Source of the DNA: Brasenia schreberi | Lineage: Eukaryota; Streptophyta; Magnoliopsida; Nymphaeales; Cabombaceae | DNA: 64,000 nt | Direction: 5' to 3' | Assembly: GCA_036023115.1 (NCBI GenBank) | Contig: JAYKKT010000040.1 | Span: forward strand, 4,916,001 to 4,980,000 | Part shown: in pieces, positions 1 to 12,800 of the stretch | How positions within the stretch are numbered: the first letter of the stretch is position 1 | Layout: every line of letters starts with the position of its first letter | Translations under genes and position numbers: made by a program | Notes under the pieces: generated by a model | Databases searched by the model: none | What the model was told of the DNA's origin: nothing | The model's input: only the letters and a program-made list of their open reading frames with translations

Positions 1-1111
1 GCAAAAAAGAAAGACCTTCACATGATATTTATTGATATAGAAAAAGCTTATGACAGGGTGCCGAGGGAGGTTCTTTGGAGAAATTTGGAAAAAAGAGGTA
101 TCCCATTGACATATATTAACCTTATAAGAGACATGTATGATGGTGTAAAAACATGTGTGAGGACTCATGAAGGAACGACAAACTTCTTTGACGTTAATAT
201 TGGGTTACATCAAGGATCAACTTTAAGTCCATACTTATTTATAATGTTGATTGATGAGTTAACAAAACATATTCAAGATGAAATACCTTGGTGTATGTTA
301 TTTGCAGATGACATTGTGTTAGTGGAGGAGTCTAAAGAAAAAGTTAATAGAAAATTAGAACTATGGGGAGAAACATTAGAAAGCAAAGGCCTCCGACTTA
401 GTAGAACAAAGACAAAATATATGGATTGTAAGTTTGATCATTTGGTTACTTTAGAGAACATAAAAATTAAAATTGGCACACATTGCATCCCTTAAAAGGA
501 AAGTTTTAAATACCTAGGGTCAATTTTTAAGAGTGATGGAAGAATTAATGGAGATGTTACACATAGAATTAATGCTGGTTGGTTAAAATAGAGAGGAGCA
601 TCAGGTATTCTTTGTGATAAGAAGATACCATTAAAATTAAAAGGTAAATATTATAGGGCAGCGATTAGGCTTGCCATGTTTTATGGTTCTGAGTGTTGGG
701 CAGTTAATCATCAACATGTACAAAAGATGTTTGTGACAGAAATGAGGATGTTGATATGGATGAGTAGTCATACAAGAAAAGACCGTATACATAATGAGGT
801 TATTAGAAACAAATTAGGAGTGATACCAATAGAGGATAAAATGAGAGAACATCGTTTAAGATGGTTTGGACATATAGAAAGAAGATCAAAAGAAGAACCT
901 GTAAGAAGGTTAGAAAAACTAAATTTGGAAAGTATTAAAAGAGGTAGAGGACGACCACAAAAGTGTTGGAAAAAAACAATAAAGAATGATCTAGCTTATT
1001 GAGAGTTAACTGCTAACATGGCACACGATAGGGATATGTGGAAACAAAGAATCCATGTAGCCGACCCCGTCTAGTATGGGAAAAGGCTTAGATGTTGTTG
1101 TTGTTGTTGTT
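1..1111 (+). mobile_element. RTE-clade LINE fragment A (reverse transcriptase to 3' end)
   Basis: This is the 3' part of a non-LTR retrotransposon. It enters the window inside the reverse transcriptase: motif A reads [11 protein letters not shown], motif [12 protein letters not shown], and motif C FADD at about 301-312. Coding continues to the C-terminal HIERR and GRGRPQKCW region, ending near 1003-1072. The reading frame is broken by stops near 493 and 589. The 3' end is the shared TAGTATGGGAAAAGGCTTAG motif followed by a short GTT repeat. This copy ends exactly where oppositely oriented LINE copy B begins. The RTE assignment rests on the endonuclease/RT style and the trinucleotide tail and was not tested by a search. 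Confidence 0.9.
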
Positions 1112-1112
1112 A

Positions 1113-2380
1113 TTGTCCTCTGAAGTAACCAAATGATTAAACTTATATTCCATATATTCTATCTTTGTTCTACTAAGTCGAAAGCCTTTACTTTCTAATG
1201 TTTCTCTCCATAGTTCCAATTTTCTATTTACTTTTTTCTTAGACTCCTCCACTAACACAATATCATCTGCAAATAACATACACTAAGGTACTTCATCTTG
1301 AATATGTTTTGTTAACTCATCAATCACCATTATAAATAAGTATGAACTTAAAGTTGATCCTTGATGTAATCCAATATTAACTTCAAAGAAGTCTGTCATT
1401 CCTTCGTGAGTCCTCACAAATGTTTTTGCACTATCGTACATGTCTATAATAAGGTTTATGTATGTCAATGGGATACCTATGTTTTCCAACGTTCTCCAAA
1501 GAACCTCCCTTAGTACCCTATCATAAGTTTTTTCTAGATCAATAAATATCATTTGAAGGTCTTTCTTTTTTGCTCTAAAATGTTCCATAAGACGTCTCAA
1601 AAGGTGAATCGCTTCAACAGTAGATCTGCCTGACATGAATCCAAATTGGTTCTCTATTGTACTCGATACTTGTCTTAACCTACGTTCGATAATTCTTTCC
1701 CATAATTTCATAACTTGATACCCCGATAATTCACACAATTCTGAATGTCTCCCTTGTTCTTATATATGGGTATAAGTGTATTCGCTCTCCGTTCGTTGGC
1801 ATCTTTTGTTTTCTCTATATTTCATTAAATAGTCTTATGAGCCAAGTTATTTCTGTTTCTCTTAGGATTTTCCAAACTTCTATAGGAATATTGTTTGGTC
1901 CTACAAATTTACCACCCTTCCTACGTTTAAGAGCCTCTTTAACTTCATTCTTTTGAATACGTCGATAGAAATTATGGTTTATATGCTTTTCTAATTTGGC
2001 TAACCCTCCTAAACTAATATTAACATCCTTATTTTCATTAAAAAGCTTATAAAAATAGTTTTTACATCTATTTCTTATATCATCATTTGCCACTATAATT
2101 TTTTCATCATCATCTGATGCATTTAACAGAATTAAGATCTTTAGTTTTCTTATCTCTAGCCCTAGCTATCCTAAAAATATCTCTTTCACCCTTTTTTGAG
2201 TTGAGTTTTTTATATAAATCCTCCCAAATTTGAGTTTTTGCTTCACTGACGACCTTTTTCGCTTCCTTCTTTGCTTTCTTATAAACCTCTAAAGTTTTAC
2301 TAGTTTTCTTAGCATAATGTAATTTATAACGTGCCCTCTTTGCCTTATTTTATTTTGCACTACTTCACTCCACCACCAAA
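1113..2380 (-). mobile_element. RTE-clade LINE fragment B, truncated at both ends
   Basis: A second copy of the same LINE lies on the minus strand. It runs from the linker upstream of the RT ([15 protein letters not shown] region, near 2380) to about the FDHLVTSED position after the RT palm, next to the tail of copy A. RT motif A is FIDLEKTYDRV and motif B HQGSTLSSYLF. The palm motif FADD is near 1270. Several frame breaks separate the three recognisable coding pieces (1088-1279, 1283-1738, 1815-2093). The missing 3' end fits copy A having inserted into copy B, with the rest of B lying before position 1, but that part cannot be seen. Confidence 0.88.
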
Positions 2381-2463
2381 ATTAGATGCACATGAATGAA
2401 GCAAAAAATCACAAAATGTTGTGCAATGAAATTTCATAACCAGACAAAAAACCAGTTACTTAC

Positions 2464-3819
2464 CCAGGCAGACCTTCAGCTAAATATAATTTTGGAAAAC
2501 CATCCACCAAGCCTTTTGCTAGGCTCAGCCTGAATCCCAGCCTTGACTGCCTCAAAAGGGCACAAAGCAACATCTGCAATAACTTGAGCAGATGCGCTGC
2601 TAAGGAAATAAATCCAAGTTCTTTGTTTCAATTTTCTCAATGTATGGGTCAAGCGCATCACCATACATCTTCTTAAAGTATTCATAGAGACCAAATCTGC
2701 AACCCCCTTGTACACCATATCCATACAACTTCCCAGCCCAACCTCTCCAAAGCCCTGTGGGACCATGCTCCTTCAATAATATATTCAAACCAGAAAAAAT
2801 GCTATTGCACTTCGCAGGGTTCACCTGCAAAGAGAAACATCACAAAATCAAAGACTTAAAGTGAAAAAATCATTTTACCTGACAACCATAGTTTCATGAA
2901 TTCGCAAAATCTTGTAAAGACTATAAGTGAGAAAATTGTGCACCATACACCACACAAGGGTTGGTTCTGTTTCTGCTCTTGTTCTTGGTTCTATTGTTGC
3001 CAAGCAAGTAGGAAAACCAACACATGGATAAATTTACTCATGGAAATCAAAGTTAACATGGTATAAAACGGAAGCAAGACTCGAAGTCGAAACAGAAAGT
3101 GCTAAAAGAGGTGCTTTGTACATGATAGTTGTCTAAGATACAAAATGGGTATTAGACGCAACACGAAGTAGAAGTCAAAACAGAGACCTTGAAAAGGGCA
3201 GCAAGACTCTCAAAAGCTACAGTTGAAGGATAGGCTCTCAATTTGCTCGTTCAATCATATGCACCAGAATTCTTATTGCAGATAAGAAGTCTCCAAAAGT
3301 ATAGACAGTATAATCACATACTTAAAACAACGAAACTCTTAATTGGTGACACAATCCCGTTCCCCAGGTCTTCCTTCTTTCACGGCGACCTATCTTTCCG
3401 GCTAAGAAACGGAGAAATCCTTTTCGAAGTAAAGGAATATAATGTTTCATTTCATCCGCGTACAGCATCTCTTTTTGAAATTAAACATTTGATCCTCTTA
3501 TTGGACAGTAACAGATTAATAATCCTGTCATGTAATCTTTCTCACAACATCTCTCACCAATAAAAACAAGGAAAAGATTGAAAACCAACATCAAATTCCG
3601 CACTCCATTCCAAATAAACGAAATAAAAAAACGAAAGAGACCAGAGATTGACTACGCTAAGCGGAAGGAAAGCTTCACCTGCATATTAACTTTCAATACA
3701 TCAAGGGCGTGATGAGTCGTTCCGGCACTCAACATCCCTCCCACTGCACAAACTCCATAATATTCTGGCGAGAACACCCTCAAACCCTTCTTGCAACTTC
3801 CCGCATACCCCTCAGCCAT
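2464..3819 (-). pseudogene. Mitochondrial phosphate carrier (MPT1/PHT3;3-like), decayed and truncated
   Basis: Carriers of this family move phosphate with protons across the inner mitochondrial membrane. Exon 1 (3679-3819, ATG at 3819) encodes a short leader and the first repeat, with GGMLSAGTTH and LDVLKVNMQ. Exon 2 (2464-2824) encodes VNPAKCNSIF, WRGWAGKLYGYGVQGGCRFG and YFLSSASAQ, all typical of plant phosphate carriers. Three lesions suggest decay. First, the signature reads ALDVLK instead of the family's PLDVLK, with about four residues missing before it. Second, there is a one-base frameshift near 2612-2640. Third, there is a frameshift near 2518-2526. Translation would stop soon after the first shift. 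No further exons follow before the LINE DNA at 2380, so the second half is either lost or lies beyond the window start. The splice sites themselves look intact. Confidence 0.8.
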
Positions 3820-4855
3820 CCGTGCCGTCTTTATCAACAACTCAATACGGAAAACCCATAAACCCTAAACACCACCCACCATAGTTTCAAGCCACAAACA
3901 CGCCAATCCCAAGCTTCAAACGAGCTCCGCGCAACAAAAGGACGCAAGAGAAGAGAAGAAGTGGGGAGAAGACGAAGCAACTGAAGAGTTGCCAGCGATC
4001 AAAACCCTAGTCCTAAATCGAAGAGAAGAAGAACAGGAAGAGAGATTCGTGGCTCGTTCCTTGGTTGCACCTGAAATAACAAATTACCCTAACACTTTAG
4101 AGAAAATAATTCCGTTGACTACTCCTGCTATTTGGGAGCCTATCTTACGTGGACAGCTTCGCACGCGGAAAACTGGCTGTCCTAGTGCCATTTGTAAAGC
4201 CTGGTGTCTTAGCAACCGAGTATATATATGTATTCATTCGTCCTTTTCAATGGTCTGATTATAATAAAAGTAATTTTCATACTTTTTTTTAAACTTTTAC
4301 ATTTTTTTGAAATTAAACATGTGTCACTCACAAAGAACGAATAAAGAGGTAGAGATAAGCAAAATCTATTATATATATATAAAGAGAGAGAAGTTTGTAT
4401 TCTCAAATATCCAAACAAATCTCAATTAGAAAGACGAATGATTAAAATTTAAATAAAAAAATTAAAAATACATATATATTTTTCTTAGTATACTTTATTC
4501 ACATATACGCCTTTTACCTTTTGTATTCAAATATCAATCATCTATCTTTGCGCATCTTCCAAAATAAATTTTTGAGATTTGTTTGGTTAGTCTAGTACCA
4601 TTCTATCACTCTCAACCTCTCGAGGGAGAGAAAAACAGTTCATGCACTTATTTATTCTTGAATCCACTGAAAGATTTCTATTGTTTGATCATCATGATAA
4701 CATTAGAAATTTAAATTTAAAAAGTATTGAATATATATGATGCATTAAATGTAAAGTACAATAATATTTTTTAATTTTTACATTTAAATCTTCATCATTC
4801 ATCACATCGATCTTTTAAGTAGATTTGATAATGGACGTGTGCACACATATACCAA
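3820..4855. other. Upstream region of the phosphate carrier gene, no gene seen
   Basis: Moderately GC-rich DNA next to the carrier exon becomes AT-rich beyond about 4260. The open frame at 3989-4258 lies opposite the likely 5' leader of the carrier and matches nothing I recognise. Confidence 0.5.
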
Positions 4856-4857
4856 TT

Positions 4858-4907
<50 letters not shown>

Positions 4908-5004
4908 CATACATACATATATATATATACATACATATATATATACATACATATATATATATATACATACATACATATACATATATATACATACATATAT
5001 ATAC

Positions 5005-5068
<64 letters not shown>

Positions 5069-5081
5069 ATACATATATATA
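4856..5081. repeat. Compound microsatellite (CT)n then TA/CATA arrays
   Basis: A CT run passes directly into alternating TATA and TACATA units for about 225 bases. Long open frames on both strands here (Tyr/Ile/His/Thr-rich) are translation artefacts of the repeat. Confidence 0.95.
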
Positions 5082-5222
5082 AGACGATTTCCAAATCTAA
5101 TATCTAAATTCAACCCAACATCCTGTTTTGTACTCATTTTTACCTTTTCCCAGTTTTTCGTGTCTTAGCTGTTTCCATACATCCTAGCCATAAGACCATC
5201 CTAGCCAAAAAATGTACAAGGG

Positions 5223-5345
5223 AAGGAGCTATATAGTTCACCTTGCAAGAGGGTCAACTCACAAGTTGAGGATCGTGAGTTCGATGACTGGTGGTGTGCA
5301 TGGTCCAGCTTCCCCAACGTTAAAGAAAGCATGGAGGTTTCCTTT
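5223..5345 (+). mobile_element. tRNA-type SINE fragment
   Basis: It contains the core shared by several sites in this window: a tRNA box A-like TTCACCTTGCAAGAGGG region, then GTTGAGGATCGTGAGTTCGA, which carries a box B-like GAGTTCGA. Related copies are at 32752, 52192, 53876, 57840 (minus) and 59838. Ends and target duplication were not found. Confidence 0.55.
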
Positions 5346-5479
5346 TCAAGGGACTACTGTATAGTGACGGATACAGATTCCAGCTCTACGACCAATTAAA
5401 TTTGCACATCATAAAACCAAGTAAATACTTCTATTAGCCTTTTAGTTCTTCTCTCATAGTCTATTAGCCTTTCAAATCT

Positions 5480-5720
5480 TACTAAAACCAAAAGCAAGCC
5501 TTTTCCATATCAAGTTGTCTACATGGATTTTTAGTCACCATTGAGCTCAATCTTGTGTCATTGCAGCATTTTAACTTCAAAAAAGCTAGATCTTCCAAAA
5601 ATTTACTGGCCTCTCTCTTTTAAGGCATGATGGTTCTCCTCCTTTTCCTTTTTCATGGAACTCTATGAGACACCTCCAACTTTCCGGACCACTTTATTGT
5701 TCACCTTTGAAAATTGAGGT
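5480..5720 (-). mobile_element. Degenerate 3' end of a second non-LTR family
   Basis: On the minus strand this stretch reads a CTCAATGGTGAC block, then ATCCATGTAGACAACTTGAT, GGAAAAGGCTTG and a TTTGGTTTT tail. The same order of blocks occurs at 55150-55325 on the plus strand. It shares the ATCCATGTAG...GGGAAAAGGCTT motif with the main RTE LINE, but the body and tail differ. Confidence 0.45.
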
Positions 5721-6814
5721 AAAGATTTTTGCAACTTAAGAATAACTCATTCAAGGTTGAAATTCTTTCAATCAAGCAAATATCCCCGTAATGTTTTGTT
5801 CACTTAGGGGGGCATGAGACTCATGTCCTACATGAACAGAATTATCTAACAAGGAAAAGAAAGATGGAGGAGATTCATCTTGTGGATAGATGAATGTAGC
5901 TAGTAGCTTTGTTGGTAGTTGGTGCACCATAGACGTCAGTGATGAAAAATAGGTTGCTGCATGGTGTCCCCTTAAAGAAGGGGAAATCAAAGAGAAGAAC
6001 AAAGCAGTTGGCATACTTATCATACCAGAGATAAACCCAGCAAGTGGAGTATGCATTAAAACTCAAAGAGACGAATTGGTCGATCCCATTAAAAAGCTCT
6101 ATAAGAAAGTCTGATCTCTTCCATGTCATTTTGCCTGAAAATTTCAATATCTAGACAAAACTCCGACTTCGTAGCCAATGAGTTTGCCAAATTGGCAACG
6201 TTAGTCGTAGACAAAACCGGCAAGCATGACCCAACTGGTTCCTTTCGCATATAATTTTGTTGAAATGGATGTATCTGAACAGGATTCCACTTTACAGGGT
6301 TTGTCCAAGAAAGCTTTAAGTTTGAGACCCTTGCTTTAAGAGCTATAAGGATGAGAGAAGATGGTCACTACTCAGAGGTGGTACTAAAACACTTCAACAC
6401 GCCTTCAAATGCAGGCTCCCGTCGCACCGGACCTTCTGAAGAGAGACTACATCTTCATCGAATTATGTCAAGCAACCCCACCCAATAAGCACTTCCCTGT
6501 ACGAGCATTCAGTACATGTAAAAGTCCGCAGAAGAGTTACAGGGTCACCACGACAGAGGATCTGCCCACTAATCTTAGATAGGTCGGCCAAATAAAAGAT
6601 CTACATGACCGCATATCTTCCCACAATCTACACCCAAAGAAACAAACTGAAGCGGAGCACGCTTGTCGTAGCTACAGTAGCAATAACATAAATTTCCCTA
6701 AGGAATGAGATGAAGCATGAAACAAAGGTGACCCATCAATGGGAAAACCAGCCAAAAGACATGACTTTGACATACTCTACTCTAGAGTCCAAACTTCCAC
6801 ACTCCTTAGACATG
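5721..6814. other. Spacer downstream of the AAGAB-like gene, nothing recognised
   Basis: Open frames of 90-94 codons on the minus strand (5772-6147) have no motif I can name. About 6180-6700 looks like unique non-coding DNA. Confidence 0.4.
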
Positions 6815-9800
6815 TCAGTTTACATCATCATCGCTGCTGTCTGCAAACATGGTAGCCATTTTCATGGCAAGTTTGGCTGCCATCTCCTTCCTCTGAATGT
6901 CGGGCATCAGCCTCAAGTTCTCTCTTACATGACTTATCTCACACATTAACTGTTCTAGATCATCAAAACTGTGCTTTGTGTCCTCATGTTCTGGATTGAT
7001 AGCATTTTTGCTTACCATTGGTGAAACCAAAGTTTCTTCCACTACACTAACCATTTCATCAGGCTTAGACCCCTCCAGTTCCCTTGAGTTTAAAGCATGG
7101 TTCTCAACCGAAACATTTCCGTTGATTGGTTCTCTCGAATCTCCAGCCTTATCAGGATCGTTCAGAGAAACCCATGTGTCATCTGTATCATCCCACGGTT
7201 CAGCAGAACCTTTTGATAGAATTTCATACCCGATTTCAATATCGGACTCCTCGTCAGAAAATACTGTCAAAGAATGTAACAGAAAATTCATCATTGGGAT
7301 GATATTAAATATTTCACAGGTGTCAGAAATAAAATCCAAATAAAAATTTTATAAAGTCAATTTCTCACATGCAGCATCTGTATCCATAGAAGCAGCATTT
7401 CCGTCAGCCATCTCCTTTTCAGATTTCATAATCAGTCCAGGCCACATATAAGCAGAAAGAGCACCATAGATCCGATCTACTCCTTGTATATCTCCATCCA
7501 TTGACAAACCTATTACAAATGGCACCAAATTCCAAATTCCAAATTCAGACAGAATACATGCAATATCCCAGAACAATCATTTAAAACCAGGTGAGGCTCA
7601 AACATAACTGCTTGTGCAATGGCAATATTGTTTATAACATAAGGTGGTCATTCCCTCTGTGTGTACGTGTATATACATATGTAAGTACATACATTCATAT
7701 ACGTATGTATGCATAAGGTTCCATTTCCTCTTGATTTTGTGGCTTGGTCAAGCTCCCTATGTATTATATATATGCATCTTTTCAAATGAATAAACAAATT
7801 GTTGAGTTCTTGCATATGTGAGCTTGAAGTGCTTTAGTGACCACTTTGTCATCTTGTCGGCATTTCATGACTATTCATATGTAAGACTCGCATATAACTG
7901 CTTAGATATGAGATGTCCCATCCTGGGATTGTTATTGCAGAAACATTTTTGCAATGGTAACAGAAACACAAAAGTATAACTGATGCACGCTGAAGACTGT
8001 ATATATGCGAGGTGCAGAAGAATGAATATGAAACTTATAGACAACTGTAAGGCCACACGATTCCTAAAAAGTGTTTCCTGTGGTTTCCTTGTAGGATCGC
8101 TTTCATCACCTTGGGCTGTCTGATAGGCTTTGCGTCCTGCATAAGTGAGTATGACCTAAAACAAGACCATTAGATTGGCAGGTGTAGAGAGAGAACAGCT
8201 CCTGTGAGACCAAAAAAAGACTGACTACTTTTTTCGATCTCATTTTGGTCTCATACATTGGACAGGGCGAGATGAAAATGATCCTTGTACCAAGGAAAGT
8301 GCCAGGAAAGGCAAAGCTCATAGACTAGAGGCTAGGTTTCAAAAGCAGTACGTACAAGATATAGTGAATATCTTTTGTTATAAAAACCCCTTGATTCAAT
8401 AATGTTTCTCCAAATCACAAACTCAATATATCAGTCTAAAAGGCCAAGTTGGTTAGTTGTGCATTACATAATCATGACAGATTCAGGCTAACTACAACAA
8501 GTGCAAGAAACCAGCCTGTCTTCTCATAAACTTCTTCTTGTAGATGGAAAAACTTTTTTTATAAGCTTCTTAATGAAAATGAAGATGTTAGTATTAGCTT
8601 AGGAGAGTTAGCCAAATCAGAAAAGAATATAAACCACAATTTCTACCGACATATTCAAAAGAATGAAGTTAAAGAGGCTCTTAAACATATGAAGGGTGGT
8701 AAATCGGTAGGACCAGACAATATTTTTATAGAAGTTTGGAAAATCTTAGGAGAAATAGGAATCACTTGGCTCACAAGAGCAAGGAGGTCAACCTGTTTCA
8801 AAATGAAATATGGAGAAACCAAAAGATTTCCGAGGAATGGAGAGCAAGTACACTTATACCCATATATAAGGACAAGGGAGACATTCAGAATTATGCGAAT
8901 TATCGAGGTATCAAGTTAATGAGCCATACTATGAAATTACAACAACAACAACAACTAAGCCTTTTCCCATACTAGACGGGGTCGGCTACATGGATTCTTT
9001 GTTTCCACAGATCCCTATCGTGTGCCATGTTAGCAGTTAACTCCCAATAAACTAGATCATTCTTTATTGTTTCTTTCCAACACTTTTGTGGTCGTCCTCT
9101 ACCTCTTTTAATACTTTCCAAATTTAGTTTTTCTAACCTTCTTACAGGTTCTTCTTTTGATCTTCTTTCTATATGTCCAAACCATCTTAAACGCTGTTCT
9201 CTCATTTTATCCTCTATTGATGCCACTCCTAATTTGTTTCTAATAACCTCATTATGTATACGGTCTTTTCTTGTATGGCCACTCATCCATCTCAACATCT
9301 TCATTTCTGTCACAGACATCTTTTGTACATGTTGATGATTAACTGCCCAACACTCAGAACCATAAAACATGGCAGGCCTAATTGCCGCTCTATAATATTT
9401 ACCTTTTAATTTTAATGGTATCTTCTTATCACAAAGAATACCTGATGCTCCTCTCCATTTTAACCAACCAGCATTAATTCTATGTGTAACATCTCCATCA
9501 ATTCTTCCATCACTTTGAAAAATTGACCCTAGGTATTTAAAACTTTCCTTTTGGGGAATGCAATGTGTGCCAATTTTAATTTCTATGTCCTCTAAAGTAG
9601 CCAAATGATCAAACTTACATTCCATATATTCTGTCTTTGTTCTACTAAGTCGGAGGCCTTTGTTTTCTAATGTTTCTCTCCATAGTTCCAATTTTCTATT
9701 AACTTTTTCCTTAGACTCCTCCACTAATACAATGTCATCTACAAATAACATACACCAAGGTACTTCATCTTGAATATGTTTTGTTATCTCATCCATCACC

Positions 9801-12800
9801 ATTATAAATAAGTATGGACTTAAAGTTGATCCTTGATGTAACCCAATATTAACTTCAAAGAAGTTTGTCGTTCCTTCATGAGTCCTCACACATGTTTTTG
9901 CACCATCATACATGTCTCTTATAAGGTTAATATATGTCAATGGGATACCTCTTTTTTCCAAAGTTCTCCAAAGAACCTCCCTCGGTACCCTATCATAAGC
10001 TTTTTCTAGATCAATAAATATCATGTGAAGGTCTTTCTTTTTTGCTCTAAAATGTTCCATAAGACTTCTCAGAAGGTGAATCGCTTCAATAGTAGATCTA
10101 CCTGGCATAAATCCAAATTGGTTCTCTGTTGTACTTGATACTTGTCTTAACACGTTCGATAATTCTTTCCCATAATTTCATAGTATGACTCATTAACTTG
10201 ATACCTCGATAATTCACACAATTTTGAATGTCTCCCTTGTTCTTATATACGGGTATAAGTGTACTTGCTCTCCATTTCTCGGGCATCTTTTGGTTTTTCC
10301 ATATTTCATTAAATAGTCTTGTGAGCCAAGTGATTCCTATTTCTCCTAGTATTTTCCAAACTTCTATAGGAATATTATCTGGTCCTACCGATTTACCACT
10401 CTTCATATGTTTAAGAGCCTCTTTGACTTCATTCTTTTGAATACGTTGGTAGAAATTGTGGTTTATATACTTTTCTGACTTGGCTAAATCTCCTAAATTA
10501 ATAATAACATCTTTATTTTCATTAAAAAGATTATAAAAATAGTTTTTCCATCTATTTCTTATATCATCATTTGCCACTAGAATTTTTTCATCCTCGTCTT
10601 TTATGCATCTAACAAAATTTAGATCTTTAGTTTTCTTATCTCTAGCCCTAACTATCCTAAAAATATCTTTCACCCTCTTTTGAGTTGAGTTTTTTATATA
10701 AGTCCTCCCAAATCTTAGCTTTTGCTTCACTAACGGCCTTTTTTGCTTCCTTCTTTGCTTCCTTATAAGCTTCTAAAGTTTCACTAGTTTTCTTAGCGTA
10801 ATGTAATTTGTAACATGCCCTCTTTGCCTTGATTTTATTTTGTACTATTTCACTCCACCACCAAGCTTCTTTTTGTGCCGGTACACCTCCCTTAGATACC
10901 CCTAACACATCTTTTGCCACTTTCCTAATATGTATAGCCATATTGTTCCACATATCACAGGGTGTGCCAACATAATTCCAAACATCTCCTTGAAGGACTT
11001 TCTGTTTAAATATACCTTCTTTCTCGCTTTTGAGGTTCCACCATTTAGTCCGAATAGCTCGATGCACTCTTTTCTTCTTTGTCCATTTTTTTATTTGTAA
11101 ATCCATAACTAAAAGTCGATGTTGGGTGGTTAAGCTTTCTCCTGGAATTACCTTACAATCTTTACAACACGCTCTATCTTTTTTTCTACAAATAAAGTAA
11201 TCAATTTGTGTGTGTGATAAGCCACTCTTATAAGTAATTAAATGTTCATCTCGTTTTTTGAAGATTGTATTGACTATAAAGAGATCAAATGACATAGCAA
11301 AATTTAAAATCTCCCTACCTTCCTCGTTTATATCCCCATAACCAAAGTTTCCATGAATCCCTTGATATCCTAATGCCTCTTTACCGACATGTCCATTTAA
11401 ATCTCCTCCTAAACAAATCATCTCCCTTTGTGGAATCTTTTGAAACACCTTATCTAACTCTTCCCAAAAAACTGTCTTTAGACTATCTTCTAGTCCTACT
11501 TGGGGTGCGTAAGCACAAACTATATTCAAAACCTCTGCTCCTAACACTAATTTCAATGTCATGATTCGGTCACCATATCGTTGTATGTCTACTACACTCT
11601 CCTTTAAATCTTTATTTATGATAATACCAACTCCGTTTCGGGCCTTTTCTTTACCTGAGTACCATAATTTAAAACCTGTATCCTCTATCTCCTTTGCTTT
11701 TTCTCCAACCCATTTTGTCTCTTGTAAACATAGAATATGAATCTTTCTCCGAATCATAGTATCTACCACCTCCATTAGCTTACCCGATAATGTTCCGATA
11801 TTCCAACAACCAATACGAATCTTATTATCTAGGACTAGCTTCCTTACCCCCCGCATCCGTCCATAATCCAAGAGCCATACTATGAAATTATGAGAAAAAA
11901 TTATCGAACGTAAGTTAAGACAAGTATCGAGTACAACAGAGAACCAATTTGGATTCATGCCAGGCATATCTACTATTGAAGCGATTCACCTTTTGAGACG
12001 TCTTATGAAACATTTTAAAGCAAAAAAGAAAGACCTTCACATGATATTTATTGATCTAGAAAAAGCTTATGATAGGGTACCGAGAGAGGTTCTTTGGAGA
12101 ACCTTAAAAAAAGAGTTATCCCATTGACATACATAAACCTTATAAGAGACATGTACGATGGTGCAAAAACATGTGTGAGGACTCATGAAGGAATATCAGA
12201 CTTCTTTGAAGTTAATATTGGATTACATCAAGGATCAACTTTAAGTCTATACTTATTTATAATGGTATGAGTTAACAAAACATATTCAAGATGAAGTACC
12301 TTGGTGTATGCTATTTGCGGATGATATTGTGTTAGTGGAGGAGTCCAAGGAAAAAGTTAATAGAAAATTGGAACTATGGGGAGAAACATTAGAAAGTAAA
12401 GGCTTCCGACTTAGTAGAACAAAGACAAAATATATAGAATGTAAGTTTGATCATTTGGTTACTTAGAGGACATAAAAATTAAAATTGGTAGACATTGCAT
12501 CCCAAAAAGAAAGTTTTAAATACCGAGGATCAAATTTTCAGAGTGATGGAAGAATTGACGGAGATGTTACACATAGAATTAATGCTGATTGGTTAAAATA
12601 GAGAGGACCATCAGGTATTCTGTGTGATAAGAAGATACCATTAAAATTAAAAGGTAAATATTATATAGCAATAATTAGACTTGTCATGTTTTATGGTTCT
12701 GAGTGTTGGACAGTTAATCATCAACATGTACAAAAGATGTCTGTGACATAAATGAAGATGTTGAGATAGAGGAGTGGTCATACAAGAAAAGACCGTATAC

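Noticed and set aside
3243..3563. 106-codon plus-strand open frame
   Set aside because: Lies inside the carrier intron on the other strand, with no recognised motif.
4795..5168. Four long open frames on both strands rich in Tyr/Ile/Met/Cys or His/Thr
   Set aside because: They are translations of a TA/CATA microsatellite.
5875..6147. Possible degenerate L1-type endonuclease (ITDVYGAPTTN)
   Set aside because: The resemblance is limited to a few residues; no catalytic motifs or flanking RT were found.
6978..7343. 121-codon plus-strand open frame
   Set aside because: Antisense shadow of the last AAGAB-like exon.
11373..11564. Plus-strand frame repeated at 47410 and 27520 (minus)
   Set aside because: The same antisense shadow of the LINE endonuclease in three copies.
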